DNA of 64,000 nt from Imbricaverruca yamaguchii (GCA_034440575.1 JAOTOL010001450.1:186001-250000), one strand, 5' to 3'. Positions 25,492 to 36,721 are shown, counted from the stretch's first letter. Notes: generated by a model from the letters alone, not told the origin. Program-made: numbers and translations.

Positions 25492-26249
25492 TCCGAGGGG
25501 GTGTCTTCAACCGCCCCATTCAGATTTTTCGCGGATGTGAACGAACGGCGCACGGCAGGGCGCCGAAATTTGGCATACCTTTTCCCACATCAATTTAGCA
25601 TGCTGTTAGTCAAGGTCACCTCCAAACAGTTCAACCAGTCGTCACGTTTTAACGGATACAGATATTTTGATGAAACTTTCAGCGTTTGCTTATCTTTATG
25701 GATGTAACAAAACGTACGAGAGGAATTTTTCATTTCTTCCCCGTTTTTGACTACTTGTTAATTATGCATATTTGCCTATTAGAGTTCAAATCGAAGATTC
25801 TGGCTGAAGTAAGCATTTGTTATTAGGACATGTTGACTTCCAACAACGTTTTTTGGACTGCTCCATCAATTAGAAAAGGAAAATTAAAGAAGACATGAAA
25901 ACCCAAAATTTTAAAATAAAAAACAATTGGGGGGGGGGGGAATGTATGGCCCTGGTCGATTTTGCTGTCATTTTCTGATTCCAAATAATTTTTGTCTTCA
26001 AATATCCCCCAAAATGAACTCCCCAGAGCCACAAACATAATGTAAGTCGTGAAATGTTTTGAAAATCTAGCCCTCTAGTGACGTCACTTTGGGGGAAATT
26101 ATTTTGTGGGTGGATCCGGACCCTACTCGTCGAGCGCTTTCCGATGACACCTCTTTCGTTTTCGTGCGACTCTTAGTTTGGATTCTAGAGGCGGGTTTAC
26201 TATCCCCCCCCCGGAGACGGAGTGTGAGGATCTGACCGGAGAGGGTTAA
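25492..26249 (+). mobile_element. Transposon family B, probable full-length copy, TTAA-type
   Basis: The right end reads GAGGATCTGACCGGAGAGGG followed by TTAA (26246-26249), so on minus it starts TTAACCCTCTCCGGTC. The left side begins near TTTAGCCCATACCGTCCGAG (about 25478). The two ends look like imperfect terminal inverted repeats (CCC-T-CCGGTC against CCCATACCGTC). A TTAA target is typical of piggyBac-like elements. No transposase ORF is present. A related fragment lies at 3620-3772. The left boundary is uncertain. Confidence 0.4.
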
Positions 26250-27660
26250 GGTGATTTTGTGGTTTGAGGTGATTCTTGGATTTTTTCCAGCACAATGTTC
26301 ATGACTGTGGTCAACATGATGTGGCCATTCGTTTTCTCCGCAAATGCATACTTTTCAGTTGGCTGGCAAATTAACGCCTAAAATGGGCTTGGAGATGGGC
26401 AATATAGAAGAAAAGTAATGCAAAACAATAAAACAAATTGTAGCATAGCCTTCCTTATCATAACCTTGCCTCACGTGGAAAGAAAACGAATAAAAAGAGC
26501 ACAAAATTCCATGCATTTTTGCTTTAAAATATTTAACTCGAAAAACGAAACCAAATGTAAAATGGCATAACATTCTTTTGAGTTATTCTTAAAATTCAAG
26601 ATAAAAAACAAACCAAACCTGATATAGCCAAACCTAATCACTTTGCTTCATGGCAGTTTTCGCTAATGAATCACTTCAATATTCGTATTATCTCTATCAA
26701 TATAATACACTATGGCTGCAGTTGCAGAGGGAATCTCACTCATTTGGCATCATCAAAAAGCTGCTTGAAGATGTTGGATGGCATTGGCCTACATCTGGTG
26801 ATCGCCGATTATGTTACTCTACACATACCTACTTACATATTAGTGATCACGTCAGCCTACACCTGCAGGTAGCTGATCATTCCTGCTCACACTTGTTGAT
26901 AATTGATTCCATGAACTGCTGCATATGTACAATGTATATATTCCTGCAAGGAAGCTAATTAAAATTCCACAACATGCCTGTCATTCCATGTGGAGATCAA
27001 CCTGAAAACATGTGTACCTTGTCTAACATCCATATAGTATAGCGAAATAATCCCTGTAATTTGTTATTTGATTGCAGTCTCTTCTTGTAATATCTCCATG
27101 AACATCATCAATATATTGCAGTAAATAGAGCAAGTATTTTACCTACTTTGTTATAGCGCAATACTGCTTGAAGGTATGCTATGACATCTTTACGCACCGC
27201 ATTGCGCCGGATTTGAAACAAACATTTTAGTTCCTGAAAGGAAAATAAAAGTTTTAGTTCCTTGCCACCATAATAGATTGCCTACCCTTCCAAACATCAT
27301 ATCTTCGTAAAAATTGGTAACGATTCAGTACCAAGCCCTCGCCTTGGTATCCATCACGCGAATCGGCTGAAAAACCTTGCATGAAATAATCCAACGTATG
27401 GTCTGTGCGTGCCTGTGCCTATGTGCACCCTGTGCGTTTTGGGATTGGCCGCTTTGAGGCTCCACATGTGTGACGTCACTGCTACAAGAAGGCTTTTAAA
27501 TTGATAGCAACCCCTAAGTGGAATTATTCAATTATGCTGTACATGTTTTTCATGTGATACAAATATTTAAGTTTTGTCTACGAAGTATTATTACCATTTT
27601 TGCAACCAAAACCCAATTTCGCGAACTAGTCCATTGATATGATACGTTGCTTGAGGTGCG
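26250..27660. other. Unassigned AT-rich sequence
   Basis: Nothing is recognised. A 102-residue plus ORF at 26650-26958 lacks any motif known to me. Confidence 0.4.
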
Positions 27661-27680
27661 ATGCATGTCTTCGTGGGCTG

Positions 27681-27911
27681 TCAAGAGAGTGCTGTTGTGG
27701 CCGGTACACCGATTTCCTTTCGAGATTTGGTGCCAAACCCTGTGCCTGTAGCAGCCCACAACGCGTCGGCCACCTTCCTCCACTCGTCCGGAACCAACAA
27801 TGACACCTCATACTGGTATACAGCATCTGAGCAACGAATGGTGGAAAATTCAAGCGTCCGGGGATGATTTTTTTGTTGTCCTCGCCCCGAACCATGCTCA
27901 TTTGCTTTCAC
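27681..27911 (-). CDS. Weak candidate exon with a trihelix/Myb-like segment
   Basis: A 76-codon ORF holds the segment DEWRKVADALWAATG. It resembles the W-K-hAeeLN-xTG helix of Myb/SANT-like (zeste or trihelix) DNA-binding domains, which also occur in transposon proteins. The usual first-helix tryptophan is not visible and the ORF stops soon after. A second minus frame is also open here. This is a single-motif resemblance that may be chance. Confidence 0.15.
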   Translation of the reverse strand: MKANEHGSGRGQQKNHPRTLEFSTIRCSDAVYQYEVSLLVPDEWRKVADALWAATGTGFGTKSRKEIGVPATTALS

Positions 27912-28524
27912 CGCAAAGCCTGTGGCATCAAACGTTACGTTAACTTACAGCGAACAACATTCCACAACTCATAGCAGTGTAGAGTGCGTTGGATTTACCA
28001 TAAGGCTAAACTGAACACGGAACAACTGTTCTAGTCCTTGATAATCCGAGATCAAATCCAAGAATACGACGTCAAGGTTCAAAGACCACATAGAGATCAT
28101 GCTGCTGCCAGTCTAAGCTGTACGATTTTAGTTTCATCGCTTCGCTCGTACATTTGCAAAAGTAGGTGACAGCCAAAATGATAATTTGCATACATAATCT
28201 GCACAAAGCAGCTTCAAGCCATAACAGTCAACTCACAAAACTGTTAAGGTCGACTTGAATGACTTAACCTATGATGTTTTGGAAGATGGTGCGAGTGCAC
28301 AATTAACATCCATGCTATCCGATTCGCGGTTGCAAACTATTGGCGGTATGCGATTAATCTACTGGGCTGAGTTTGAGTTCCTAAGAGCTGAGTTCTTAAC
28401 TAATCATACTGGGCTGAGTTCGAAACATTTTGTATCTGTCTGAACTGAAATACACGAGACGTCAAATCACGACTGGGCCCGCCCGCACACAAACACCTCG
28501 CACTTGGCACACAATACAAAACAT
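27912..28524. other. Unassigned sequence
   Basis: No gene or repeat apart from a local duplication of CATACTGGGCTGAGTT/CTACTGGGCTGAGTTTGAG near 28359-28425. Confidence 0.4.
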
Positions 28525-28526
28525 TG

Positions 28527-29362
28527 CACAGCGGTGTGGCAGAGCGGTGTGGCAGATCAGTGTGGCAGAGCGGTGGGGCACGGCGGTGTGGCAGAGCGGT
28601 GTGGCAGAGCGGTGTGGCAGAGCGGTGTGGCAGAGCGGTGTGGCACAGCGGTGTGGCAGAGCGGTGTGGCAGATCAGTGTGGCAGAGCGGTGGGGCACGG
28701 CGGTGTGGCATGGCGGTGTGGCACAGAGGTGTGGCAGAGCGCTGTGGCAGAGCGGTGTGGCACGGCGGTGTGGCAGCGGTGTGGAGGGTGTGGTAGGCGG
28801 TGTGGCAGAGCGGTGTGGCAGAGCGGTGTGGCAGAGCGGTGTGGCAAAGTGGCGTGGCAGAGCGGTGTGGCAGACGGTGTGGCAGAGAGTGTGGCAGAGC
28901 AGTGTGCAGAGCGGTGTGGCAGAGCGGTGTGGCAGAGCGGTGTGGTACGGCGGTGTGGCAGAGCGGTGTGGCACAGCGGTGTGGCAGAGCGGTGTGGCAC
29001 AGCGGTGTGGCAGAGCTGTGTGGCAGAGCAGTGTGGCAGAGCGGTGGGGCACGGCGATGTGGCAGAGCGGTGTGTCATGGCGGTGTAACACAGCGGTGTG
29101 GCAGAGCGGTGTGGCACAACGGTGTGGCACAGCGGTGTGGCAGAGCAGTGTAGCAGAACGGTGTAGCAGAGCGGTGTGGGAGAGCGGTGTGGCAGAGCGG
29201 TGTGGCAGAGCGGTGTGGCAGAGCGGTGTGACAGAGCGGTGTGGCAGAGCGGTGTGGCAGAGCGGTGTGGCAGAGCGGTGTGGCAGAGCGGTGTGGCAGA
29301 GCGGTGTGGCAGAGCGGTGTGGTACGGCGGTGTGGCAGAGCGGTAGGGCCGAGCGGTGCGGT
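28527..29362. repeat. 13-bp minisatellite, about 64 copies
   Basis: The unit is AGAGCGGTGTGGC, with frequent A-C and G-T variants (CACAGCGG, GGCACGGCGG, AGATCAG). Neither strand's consensus contains a stop codon and 13 is not a multiple of three. ORFs of 351 codons on plus and 316 on minus therefore cross the array, repeating the same peptide alphabet. They are not genes. Confidence 0.95.
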
Positions 29363-29394
29363 ACAGATGACACCAAAGAACAATTATCGACGAT

Positions 29395-29870
29395 GTTGCG
29401 CGCGTTCAACAAGCGACGACCGAGTAGCGCGCCCCGGTGCCGCCCGGCCTCGGATCGTCGTCAGACGCCTGTCTATCACCGCTGACGATGGCCCGCTCGT
29501 CGTAGACGTCGGTGTCGACCCGCCCCGTCCAGACCCCCTCCTCCCCTCCCTTCCGCCACCATCCCCATCTCGTTTAGCATGTAAAATCCCTGGGCGCCCT
29601 GCGCGGCCGTGGCGCGCGTCATTGCAATTTTAAAACGTCTGAATTTTCCCCATTCGCGGCTCAATCAGGCTCCGCCTTAATGAATAATCAATACAACGGA
29701 GGCGAGGCCGGCGGCCCGCGTAAAAATATCCTCTTAACCGGGCGGCCGGCGGTCGGACGGGACGGACGCCGGCGTGGCGGACGTGAGACGGAGATGTCGC
29801 AGATGGAGCCGTCGCGAAGGCCGCCGGAAGCGGCGGGGATCTGCATTCAAGAAGCAGAGGGGAAGGCGAA
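29395..29870. promoter_or_regulatory. CpG-rich segment with AT-rich cores
   Basis: CpG-dense flanks enclose an AT-rich core at about 29618-29695 with GTCATTGCAATTTTAAAAC, AATCAGGC and CTTAATGAATAATCAATAC. The pattern matches 45.6 and 57.2 kb. Inferred regulatory or conserved noncoding element. Confidence 0.35.
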
Positions 29871-30290
29871 ATGCGCGTTAGTTGTTTATCGCTGAGTTTT
29901 CGAGAGCTGCGGCGTAGCCCAAAGAGCGAAGCAAAATGCACTGGGATTGAAAGGCATTTCACTGACGGATGCCCCCGGATTGTGAGCTAAAACGCACTCT
30001 TGCATCACACCGATGATAGGAAAAAAACAACTCCAGTCTTCTGGGCTGAGCCAATGTTTGAAACTGATAGTTTACTGGAAAGGGGCACATAGCCAAATGT
30101 ATTCCATTTCTTCAATGTATTCTAGTATTCGGAAATGGAATGCCAGCGTAAATGTATGCACGACAGTGAGCGGCATTTCATGCAAAGATCGAGCCTAACA
30201 TTTTGCATGCTGGAAACAATTATCACGATATAAAAAACTGTTATAACAAGAGATTCCTTCGACAATGTGACAAGGAAGGGGGCGAATATA
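29871..30290. other. Unassigned sequence
   Basis: No gene or repeat is recognised. Confidence 0.4.
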
Positions 30291-30294
30291 CCAA

Positions 30295-31165
30295 TACTCT
30301 CCTCTCTCACGCAGACTCCAACTTAAACAGCTCCCACTCACAGTATCTTACTATCTCACTGTCTCACTATATCACCATCTCACTATCTAACCTCTCACTC
30401 CATCATCTTCTCACTATCTCAATATATCTATATCACCTTCTCACTATCTCATTCTCCCATTATCTTACTCTCCCACTTTATATCACTCTCTAACTATCTC
30501 ACTCTCCCACCCTCTCACTCTCTATCTCTCTCTCACTATCTCACTTTCTCAGTATATCAGTATTTCACTATCATCCGATATAAATATCTCACTATCTCAC
30601 TCTCACATTCACTCCCAACATCTCATTCACTATCACTCACTCTCATTTACTCTCACTGACAATCACTCATTCTCACTTACTTCCACTTACTCTCACTTAC
30701 TCTCACTTACTCTCACTTTCTCTCATTCACTCACTCTCACACTATCTCACTTACTTACTCACTCACTCACTCACTCACTCACTCACTCACTCACTCACTT
30801 CACTCACTCACTCACTCACTCACTCACTCACTCACTCACTCACTCACTCACTCACTCACTCACTCACTCACTCACTCACTCACTCACTCACTCACTCACT
30901 CACTCACTCACTCACTCACTCACTCACTCACTCACTCTCACTCTCACTCATTCTCTCATTCGATCTCACTCACTCCCACTCTCTCACTCACCATCTCACT
31001 CACTCCCACTCTCTCACCCACCATCTCACTCACTCCCACTATCTCACTCACCATCTCACTCACTCTCTCATTCGCTCTAATTCACTCACTCTCTATCTCA
31101 CTCACTCTTACTCACTCTCACACTCTTACTCTCATCCTCACCCTCACTCTCACTTCCACATCCTG
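30295..31165. repeat. TC/AC-rich low-complexity block with (ACTC)n core
   Basis: Starts as CTCACTATCTCA-type repeats, becomes pure (ACTC)n at about 30752-30936, then decays into CACTCCCACTCTCTCACTCA variants. All of it is one expanding tetranucleotide family. Confidence 0.95.
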
Positions 31166-31459
31166 GCACATCTCGGTGGAATGTGGATATATAAGTATCT
31201 ATAACTATGGAATAACGTTAACAAATGAACATAAAATAGAACGCCGGATCAGCCCATCTATTATATATTTACCTACTATATATCCGCGGTATATCTTAAA
31301 ATTTCATTCGATTGCTTGGAAATTAAGTGTCTGCGGATCGCCACCAGGACATAGAGCGTGCTGTAATATTGCGCTATGCAACTGACCAAAAAGGCCAATA
31401 TTTAGGGCCTGTCAGGCACACCATACGCTATTTCGAAATCGACATTTCCCCCCAATCTT

Positions 31460-31530
31460 GCAACTCAGTTGATGACTAAGGGCATCAAACTATCGACACG
31501 AGGTCGTCGAATCCTACTCCTATTTCAGGT
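31460..31530 (+). mobile_element. tRNA-like SINE relic (family 4)
   Basis: AACTCAGTTGATGACTAAGG resembles an A box and D-loop. GAGGTCGTCGAATCC, about 35 bp later, resembles a B box. Order and spacing fit a tRNA head, but several positions differ and no copy is seen elsewhere. Confidence 0.3.
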
Positions 31531-31929
31531 ATTGGGCTAGGCCGGATTTTTATGACGGTGGATCAAGGGTGCACATTTTATTGCCTGTTGATGATGCTTC
31601 AGATGAGAGCCAGAAAAGCAGCTGCCAGGAACAAATTATCACTGCCTTAGGTTGGTGCTGGTGTCGAGGTAGATGGTGGTTCTTAATAGCGCCTGACTAC
31701 ACTCCTGACATGAAGTGCCCACGTCGACAAGCATAGCATTGGCCATTCTATATAGCACAGCGCACAGGCATGCGTCGGTTATGCTGATGAAATGCGAACT
31801 GAAACTGGCGACTCATTGTTGGGGGCCGTCCGGCATTCCAGTGCTGGACACAATACTTCGGCAACTTCCCCATTTTCCGAGTAAACCAGATTGCAGGCCA
31901 TCGCAGGTTTCAATGAAATCTGGTCGGGG

Positions 31930-32095
31930 CAGGGGTGACACAGCACTGCCGGCGGATCGGTGAAAGGTTAACCGCACGCCGCCGGCGGCGGTATTTCCCC
32001 CAGGCAGTGATGAGACGGAGATGAAACAGCACCACTGGCATACTGGTGAAAAGTTAAGCGCGTGCCACTGCCGGCAGGATTCCCCTACACCTACC
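31930..32095. repeat. 87-bp tandem duplication
   Basis: ACAGCACTGCCGGCGGATCG-GTGAAAGGTTA at 31939 and ACAGCACCACTGGCATACTG-GTGAAAAGTTA at 32026 start two related units. Both continue with a GCGTGCC/GCACGCC-GCCGGC block and end in CCCC. Confidence 0.65.
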
Positions 32096-32234
32096 CTAAG
32101 TGTATCGGAAATAGCCGCCGGATCGTTGCCGCGAACGATGAACATTTGTATTACCTTCGAATTAGAAACTGGGCTAAGTCGTGAGCAAATTTGAGCCGTA
32201 CGACATTGCAGGTCAGGTGTATATGGCGTCATGA

Positions 32235-33233
32235 AGTAATCTATGGTGGCTCACATTTCGGCAAAAAACCAGAGCAGTAAAGCGAGCAAAAGAACTGGAT
32301 TTAGCTAGAAACTGTAATGGGGACAGTAAAAAGTTCTTTAGTTTCCACAAGCTGAGTAAAGTTTCTAGCACAATTGGTCCACTGGAAGTAAACGGGACTA
32401 CATTGGGTGAGGATAGTGAGATAGTTGAGGAGCTGAGGAAGCAGTTTAAATATGTGTTTACATTGGAAGATATGGCCAATCCGCTGACCGTACACCATAG
32501 TTCAGTGACATGTGATCTGACAAATGATATTGATTTCATTGATAGTGATGTTGTTTACAAGCATATCAGGAAAATAAAGCCAAACAAGGCAGCAGGACCT
32601 GATGAAATTTATGCTAGGGTGTTGCGAGAAACTGAAAAGGAACTGGCATTTCCACTTAGTATAATATTTTGTAGATCAGTTTCACAAAATGAAATTCCAA
32701 CCGATTGGAAAAGGGCAAATGTAGTTCCTATTTTCAAGAAAGGAGAACGTGGGAAAGTTGAAAACTATAGGCCAGTAAGTCTTACATCCCTAGTCTGCAA
32801 GGTACTCGAATCAATTATCAAGGATAGAATAGTTAGTTATCTGGAAGGTAGCAGATTGATTCAAGATACTCAACATGGGTTTAGAAAAGGACGATCGTGT
32901 CTCACAAATCTCTTGGACTTTTTCAACTTCCCCACAAAACAATTTGATCAGGGAAATCAGGTTGATGTAGCATATCTTGACTTTAGTAAGGCTTTTGACA
33001 AGGTACCCCATAAACGGTTAATGATACTGCTTCTGGCCCATGGTATTGCAGGTGGCATCTTAAAATGGATAGAGTTGTGGCTTTCAGATAGACAGCAAAG
33101 AGTGATGCTAAATGGTACAAAGTCATCATGGCAAAATGTTCTTAGTGGAGTCCCCCAGGGGTCAGTGCTGGGGCCACTACTGTTCATTATATTTGTAGAT
33201 AACATTGAAGGTGGCCTAAGCAGTAAAGTTTAC
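32235..33233 (+). pseudogene. LINE reverse transcriptase, truncated (CR1/jockey-like non-LTR)
   Basis: An open frame from 32235 (after a TGA at 32232) encodes the fingers and palm of a non-LTR reverse transcriptase. Motifs in order: [13 protein letters not shown] (about 32586-32625), [66 protein letters not shown] (motif A, about 32966-33016) and [16 protein letters not shown] (about 33147-33194). This order and the SLTS and [11 protein letters not shown] forms are typical of CR1/jockey-group LINEs. The frame then reads VDN where VND is usual and ends at SSKVY (33233), so the FADD catalytic motif, thumb and 3' end are absent. The apurinic endonuclease domain is also missing. The remaining 38 codons to the stop at 33347 are repeat sequence. 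It cannot encode an active enzyme. Loss of the 3' side is unusual, since LINEs usually lose the 5' side, and suggests later replacement or deletion. Confidence 0.93.
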
Positions 33234-33700
33234 ATCAATGGTCAGTCAAAAGTACATGGACAGTCAATACCTGGTATCCTCAGCAAAGTTTCGCAATTCA
33301 TCAGTACATGGACAGAGAATGCTTGGCATCACCAGAAAAGTACATAAATATTTCAAAACATGGGCCGTCAATGCAGTCTCCTCAATGCACAGTATCGGGG
33401 CGGGGTGGCCGAGTGCTTAAGGTGTCGGGCTATGGGTACCAAAGGTCCCGGGTTCGACTCTAGCGTCACTCAGGACATTTCCCAATCCCGCGGCCCACCG
33501 GCGAAACAGTGTGGGCGGCGCCATTAGCCGTGAATGTGCATAAAGTGTGTCGTGAACCAACCAATAAACAAACAAACAATGCACAGTATCCTCAGCACAG
33601 TGTCTCAATACATCAGTATACGGACAGGGAATACATCGAATCATCAGTGCAGTATATCAATGCATTCTTGCATGGACAGCAAGCGCATGGTGATGATATA
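33228..33700. repeat. Degenerate tandem array downstream of the RT, split by a SINE
   Basis: Related blocks recur: ATCCTCAGCAAAGTTTCGCA-ATTCATCAGTACATGGACAG (about 33275-33315) and ATCCTCAGCACAGTGTCTCA-ATACATCAGTATACGGACAG (about 33588-33628), with partial copies between. The SINE at 33397-33576 interrupts the array. The last RT codons (AAGCAGTAAAGTTTACATCA) resemble the unit, so the array may have grown from RT sequence. Confidence 0.6.
33383..33590 (+). mobile_element. Full-length tRNA-derived SINE (family 1) with perfect 14-bp target duplication
   Basis: The element is 33397-33576 (180 bp), flanked by CAATGCACAGTATC at 33383-33396 and 33577-33590. The head has an A box (TGGCCGAGTGCTTAAGG) and a B box (GGTTCGACTC) with a long spacing, as in class II (Ser/Leu-type) tRNAs. 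The body has CCCACCGGCGAAACAGTGTG and GCGCCATTAGCCGTGAATG. The tail is AATAAACAAACAAAC rather than poly-A. The perfect duplication marks a young insertion. No tRNA function is expected. Confidence 0.93.
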
Positions 33701-33734
33701 CCCAATTCGATTTTCCAATTGTTCAATCACGGGA

Positions 33735-33850
33735 CAAACTTGCCAACAACAACTTGACGCACTTGTCACCAACAACTTGACATACAAACACACAACAACA
33801 TGGCACACGAACAACAACTTGACACACTTGTCATCAACAACTTTCTTTCA
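33735..33850. repeat. ACAACTTGACACACTTGTCA-type repeat
   Basis: CAACAACTTGAC occurs at about 33748, 33769 and 33813, with CACTTGTCA following the first and third copies. Three imperfect copies. Confidence 0.6.
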
Positions 33851-34525
33851 CTGGAAAGTTGAACACATATTGAAGTCCGATGCTTTTGATATTCAAATAT
33901 ATTACTTTTGTTTGGTGCGGGCAGCGACACGTTGACAAAAACGTTCCAGGTTTAATGGGCTCTGACAGTGGAGCTCTTATGATGGCATTAGAAGCAACGT
34001 TGTACATGCCCTTTAGCTGAATTGTTTTCCATGCCAGCATTTACTGGCAAGAAGGGCCAACCCCGATCACCTCGCCCACAAAAGCACATGCATTATCATC
34101 CTTCCTGTTTGACCTGTTCCCCGCACACTTTGTGTTGGATCCGCCAAAAAGAGGCTCCTTCTTCGAAGGTGAACGTATCGCTTTGCAGAGCGTATACTTA
34201 CTGTGGTACACAGAACTAAGTGGGCCATTCGACGGTAATATTCGTCTTGTTCTGGTGTAGAGTGTTGCTGGTGAAATAAGCTGTGGCAGACCACCAATTC
34301 GCAGTGTTAGAAATCATCTCCCTGTAGCGTTCAAGTCGATTTAATTTGATGAAACTGTCGGTGGAGTTCTGGGCCGGTTAAAAACATGTAGCAAAAACTT
34401 CCGCCTCATCTACTTATCGCAACTCTTCAAATTGAGTTGGAAGTCTACACCTTTTTGCTTCAATTCGAATTGAAAATAGTTGTTAAGTTAACGTTCCACA
34501 AATTAACTGTCACGGTGAAGTCATA
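33851..34525. other. Unassigned sequence
   Basis: No gene is recognised. A 76-codon minus ORF at 34067-34297 has no known motif. Confidence 0.35.
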
Positions 34526-34561
34526 GAAAACTTCATCAGGTGTATACCTGATGAGGTTTTC
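34526..34561. other. Strong hairpin, 16-bp arms, 4-nt loop
   Basis: GAAAACTTCATCAGGT (34526-34541) and ACCTGATGAGGTTTTC (34546-34561) are reverse complements with one mismatch, which becomes G-U in RNA. The loop is GTAT. Outside, GTGAA (34515-34519) and TTCAC (34562-34566 region) could extend the stem across a 6-nt bulge. Confidence 0.8.
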
Positions 34562-34566
34562 TTCAC

Positions 34567-36140
34567 AACTTTACCCGAAATTCATACCTTTGGCTTTTTG
34601 TTGATCAATCCCGTTGTTGCTCTAAGAACTTGCGCAGTCAGCTAGCCCTTCCCCATACTAAGCAAAAGTATGCAGCGGTGAAATTCACAAATTAGCTGTG
34701 TTGTTTGATCACAGATCTATTATGATCTTTTACCTCAGTGCACGGGATATAATAACTGGAATATAGGGCATTTGCGTGCGCAATATTGTCTCCCTGACAG
34801 AATATTGATGCCTTCTCGGTCTCCGACACCAGTTGGTGTGTTGCAAGATCTTCAGGCCTGCATGTTGAAGTCTAGGCAACGAGTCTGAGTCAGCAAATGT
34901 TGACTAGACCGTGACGGGTATGAAACAGCAGATCAGCCTCCTATGATTGCAGGTGCAACATTTGTCGGCACTGTGCCTCTCTCCACCTGGCATCCCCTGC
35001 AAACTTAGCATTAGGCCTATGTCAGCTTCAAATGGAAAACAATGCCTTAAATCTGCTTTCGGCTACCGAATATTTGCATAAGCATCTACATTGCTTTGTA
35101 TTGAAAACAACAGACACCTGTTCTCAATACAAAATACTACAAAACTATATTTCAAAATATATTCCATATTTTGAATTATATTCTACACAAAATTATATTA
35201 CAAAATTATTTTGCCAAATAAAAAATACTATTCACAGCTTTCCAATTTCTCCGAGCTCCAGGCCATCTTCTCCATGGGTTCTCCACGTGTTCTCCATCCA
35301 CCTAGCTACCTAAAGTCAATTGGCAAATATACCTGAATCTATAGGCCATCCATACCTTAATCACCTTAATCAGTCTACCACATTTTGAACATTCAGTGTT
35401 GTCAGGGCATCAGGAATTTTGAATTGTTTGTCCTTCCAATATACCGGTTTTCAACGTTTAGATTTGCGGTCGTCAGCTCCAATGCATTCATGCAAAGTTT
35501 TCATTGCATAGAAAGTTATTCGTTGTTATGACTGGGTTCGTGCTATTTAGTTCCCGGAAATCGTACTAAATTCTGCCGTTTCTAGTATATTGGATCTAGC
35601 ACTGGCTGAGGAAGCCCTATCAGGCTAAGTTGCCCTGAAGGTATACAACCACATTTTATGGAGAATAAATAGTCATCAGAAAGTGAAGTACCCAATGATG
35701 GATAGGTTCTGTTTCAAAAGGGACTCGCTGAACCTATGATGAGACGGTATTGGACAAATACATTGATGTTCGAGACAGTCAACAAGTTTTCCTACCTTGG
35801 TCAGCCTTCTGGGCGAAAAAAGTGCCACCTCAATTACTTGCGTCACCAAAGACTTCCCCAACAGTAAGCAGCTTTTCAGAGGCCATTCCATCTACTGAAA
35901 AGAGCCTAGGGGCACTGGGAAGTCCTGCACTAGCAACTGACAGGTGTCGAATATCCAACCTGGCGGCGGTAGCTAGATGTATTACAGTTCAAAAGCATGC
36001 TGGTCGAATTACATCTCAAAACTAAGCTCATTCAAGAACATATATATATATAGTGCTAGACAAAAGGCTCGACCAGAAAAGACAAAAAGAGATAGAGAGA
36101 TCATGTACGTCAAGCTAGTCTCTCAGCGCTGTTCTTCGAT
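34567..36140. other. Unassigned AT-rich sequence
   Basis: No gene is recognised. 35100-35230 is a degenerate ACAAAATAT-rich stretch. A 91-codon plus ORF at 35750-36025 has no motif that I know. Confidence 0.4.
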
Positions 36141-36149
36141 TGCAAGAAA

Positions 36150-36353
36150 TAGAGGCGCAGCCAGGATTTTCTTACGGGCGAGTGAGTACCAGACCAAAAC
36201 AGAATGTCATGCAACAGATCGCTTTCGAGGCGCAAAGCGCGCCTACAATTTCTAGCTTTCTGTGGTGAAAATCTCATAATTGCATTCTTGATCTAGTGTA
36301 TATTTGGTTGCTAGGTGGGGGTAACGGCCCCGATCCCATAGGCTGCGCCTCTG
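36150..36353 (-). mobile_element. hAT-like MITE (family A), full-length copy with 12-bp inverted ends
   Basis: AGAGGCGCAGCC at 36151-36162 and its exact reverse complement GGCTGCGCCTCT at 36341-36352 bound a 202-bp element. Read on minus it runs GAGGCGCAGCCTATGGG, a CCCCCACC block, CCAAATATACACTAGAT, then GCGCGCTTTGCGC and GAAAATCCTGGCTGCGCC. This matches the copies at 1825, 36866 and 60337. No clear 8-bp target duplication is left. It is non-coding, so it must have relied on another element's transposase. Confidence 0.8.
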
Positions 36354-36721
36354 GTGGGCGAAGACTCACATCATCAATAGAGAGCGGCACTAACCAAGAG
36401 GAGCACGTAGTGATGGCCGAGACAGAAAACGAGTACATCGGCCATTTCGCTTCCCAGTGTTCCAGAGCCATTTACCAGTTTAACGAGCTACTTGAAATAT
36501 CGTGTGGATTGGGGGTGGGGAGGAGTTGGCCATTTTAAGCTGTGACGATGTCGTTAACTCGGGGATGGTAGGAGAATTTGTCGCTTGCATAAGCTAGTAG
36601 GAACGAAAGCATGCGTATTTATTCATGTGCGACCTGCAAAACAACAAACTAATCTCCCGCGAGGTTAAGCATTGTGATGTCGACAACAAACTGTATATTC
36701 AGGAGAATAACTGTATATCTC

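Noticed and set aside
28430..29485. 351-codon plus ORF and 316-codon minus ORF
   Set aside because: Both are produced by the stop-free 13-bp minisatellite.
33234..33347. C-terminal continuation of the reverse transcriptase
   Set aside because: The 38 residues after SSKVY contain no FADD or thumb motif and come from the downstream tandem repeat.
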